From NCBI GenBank assembly GCA_017559825.1, contig JAFYQR010000071.1:1-59965 (forward strand): 59,965 nucleotides of DNA, in the 5' to 3' direction. Source of the DNA: Thermoguttaceae bacterium. Its GTDB lineage: Bacteria; Planctomycetota; Planctomycetia; Pirellulales; Thermoguttaceae. Below are positions 59,796 to 59,965 of the stretch, one piece after another (position 1 is the first letter of the stretch; the number at the start of each line of letters is the position of its first letter). The notes below the pieces were generated by a model. That model ran no database searches. It saw only the letters and a program-made list of their open reading frames with translations, and was not told the origin of the DNA. The position numbers were made by a program, and so were the translations under genes.

Positions 59796-59965
59796 ATGAG
59801 CAAGATCGATAGACATTGGAAAACGAAGGCGTCGACGCGCCGGAACGCTCCCAAGGCGTCCGCGTCGACCGTTAGCGTCCTTTGGGCGGCCCTCGCGTTC
59901 GGCGTCGCGTCGCCGCTACCCGGCCTCGTTTTCGCCTCCCCCGGGCCGCAAGAGGCTCCGGCGCC
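59796..59965 (+). CDS. Secreted protein, 3' end outside window
   Basis: GAAGGA precedes the ATG at 59796. The 56 visible residues form a long-n-region signal peptide: basic start 'MSKIDRHWKTKASTRRNAPK', a hydrophobic core 'VSVLWAALAFGVASPL', a likely cleavage after 'VFA', then a Pro/Ala-rich mature start. The product is exported, but nothing more can be said. Confidence 0.7.
   Translation, partial: MSKIDRHWKTKASTRRNAPKASASTVSVLWAALAFGVASPLPGLVFASPGPQEAPA

Overview
The window reads as a chromosomal piece of a Planctomycetota bacterium. Evidence: a giant secreted protein whose N-terminus carries the planctomycete 'EPLEDRQLLA' motif, a DUF1080 secreted protein, an archaeal-type phosphoglycerate mutase, a topoisomerase VI B subunit, DUF3467 and DUF1667 proteins, and a Kdo transferase that implies an LPS-type outer membrane. 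Base composition is fairly GC-rich with a strong preference for NCG/NNC codons. Leu-TTA, Leu-CTA and Ser-TCA are so rare that long in-register antisense ORFs appear opposite most genes. I see no rRNA, insertion sequence, phage, CRISPR array or plasmid function. The species cannot be named from the sequence alone.

Layout. 1-2.0 kb: two plus-strand genes of unknown function. 2.1-3.0 kb: a duplicated tRNA-Gln(UUG) unit with promoter and terminator. 3.1-4.3 kb: an AT-richer, decaying Sel1-repeat locus. 4.4-7.7 kb (minus): topoisomerase VI B and an alpha/beta hydrolase. 8.0-9.5 kb (plus): a secreted transglutaminase-like protein, facing a tandem SurA-like foldase (9.6-11.5 kb, minus). 11.9-13.0 kb (plus): ndk and a PNPOx-like flavoprotein. 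13.1-16.3 kb (minus): queD, a DUF1667 protein, and apgM translationally coupled to a DUF1080 protein. 16.9-20.8 kb (mostly plus): small secreted proteins, a candidate stable ncRNA, tRNA-Gln(CUG), a 176-bp tandem duplication, and queG. 21.4-36.7 kb (minus): one giant gene of about 5,119 codons. 37.8-39.5 kb (plus): PPi-type phosphofructokinase and tRNA-Ile. 39.9-55.5 kb (minus): miaB, dinG, two membrane proteins, a membrane-anchored GspE-like protein, pilT, hisF, a PP2C phosphatase, a GH20-like secreted protein and an NRAMP-like transporter. 55.7-60 kb: arfB (minus), then DUF3467, an MBL hydrolase, waaA and the start of a secreted protein (plus).

How it fits together. Housekeeping functions dominate: glycolysis (PPi-PFK, aPGM), nucleotide metabolism (ndk), histidine synthesis (hisF), tRNA modification (queD, queG, miaB), ribosome rescue (arfB), DNA repair (dinG) and envelope assembly (waaA, SurA-like). 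The most unusual content is a set of apparent pseudoenzymes. The giant protein carries a papain/IdeS-like domain and a caspase-like domain that have both lost their catalytic Cys and His. The GspE/PilB homologue beside an intact pilT is membrane-anchored and has degenerate Walker A and His boxes. The NRAMP-like transporter lacks both metal-binding motifs. Promoters across the window also follow a strikingly uniform layout: a TTGnnn-like box, a 16-bp spacer, then TAnAAT.
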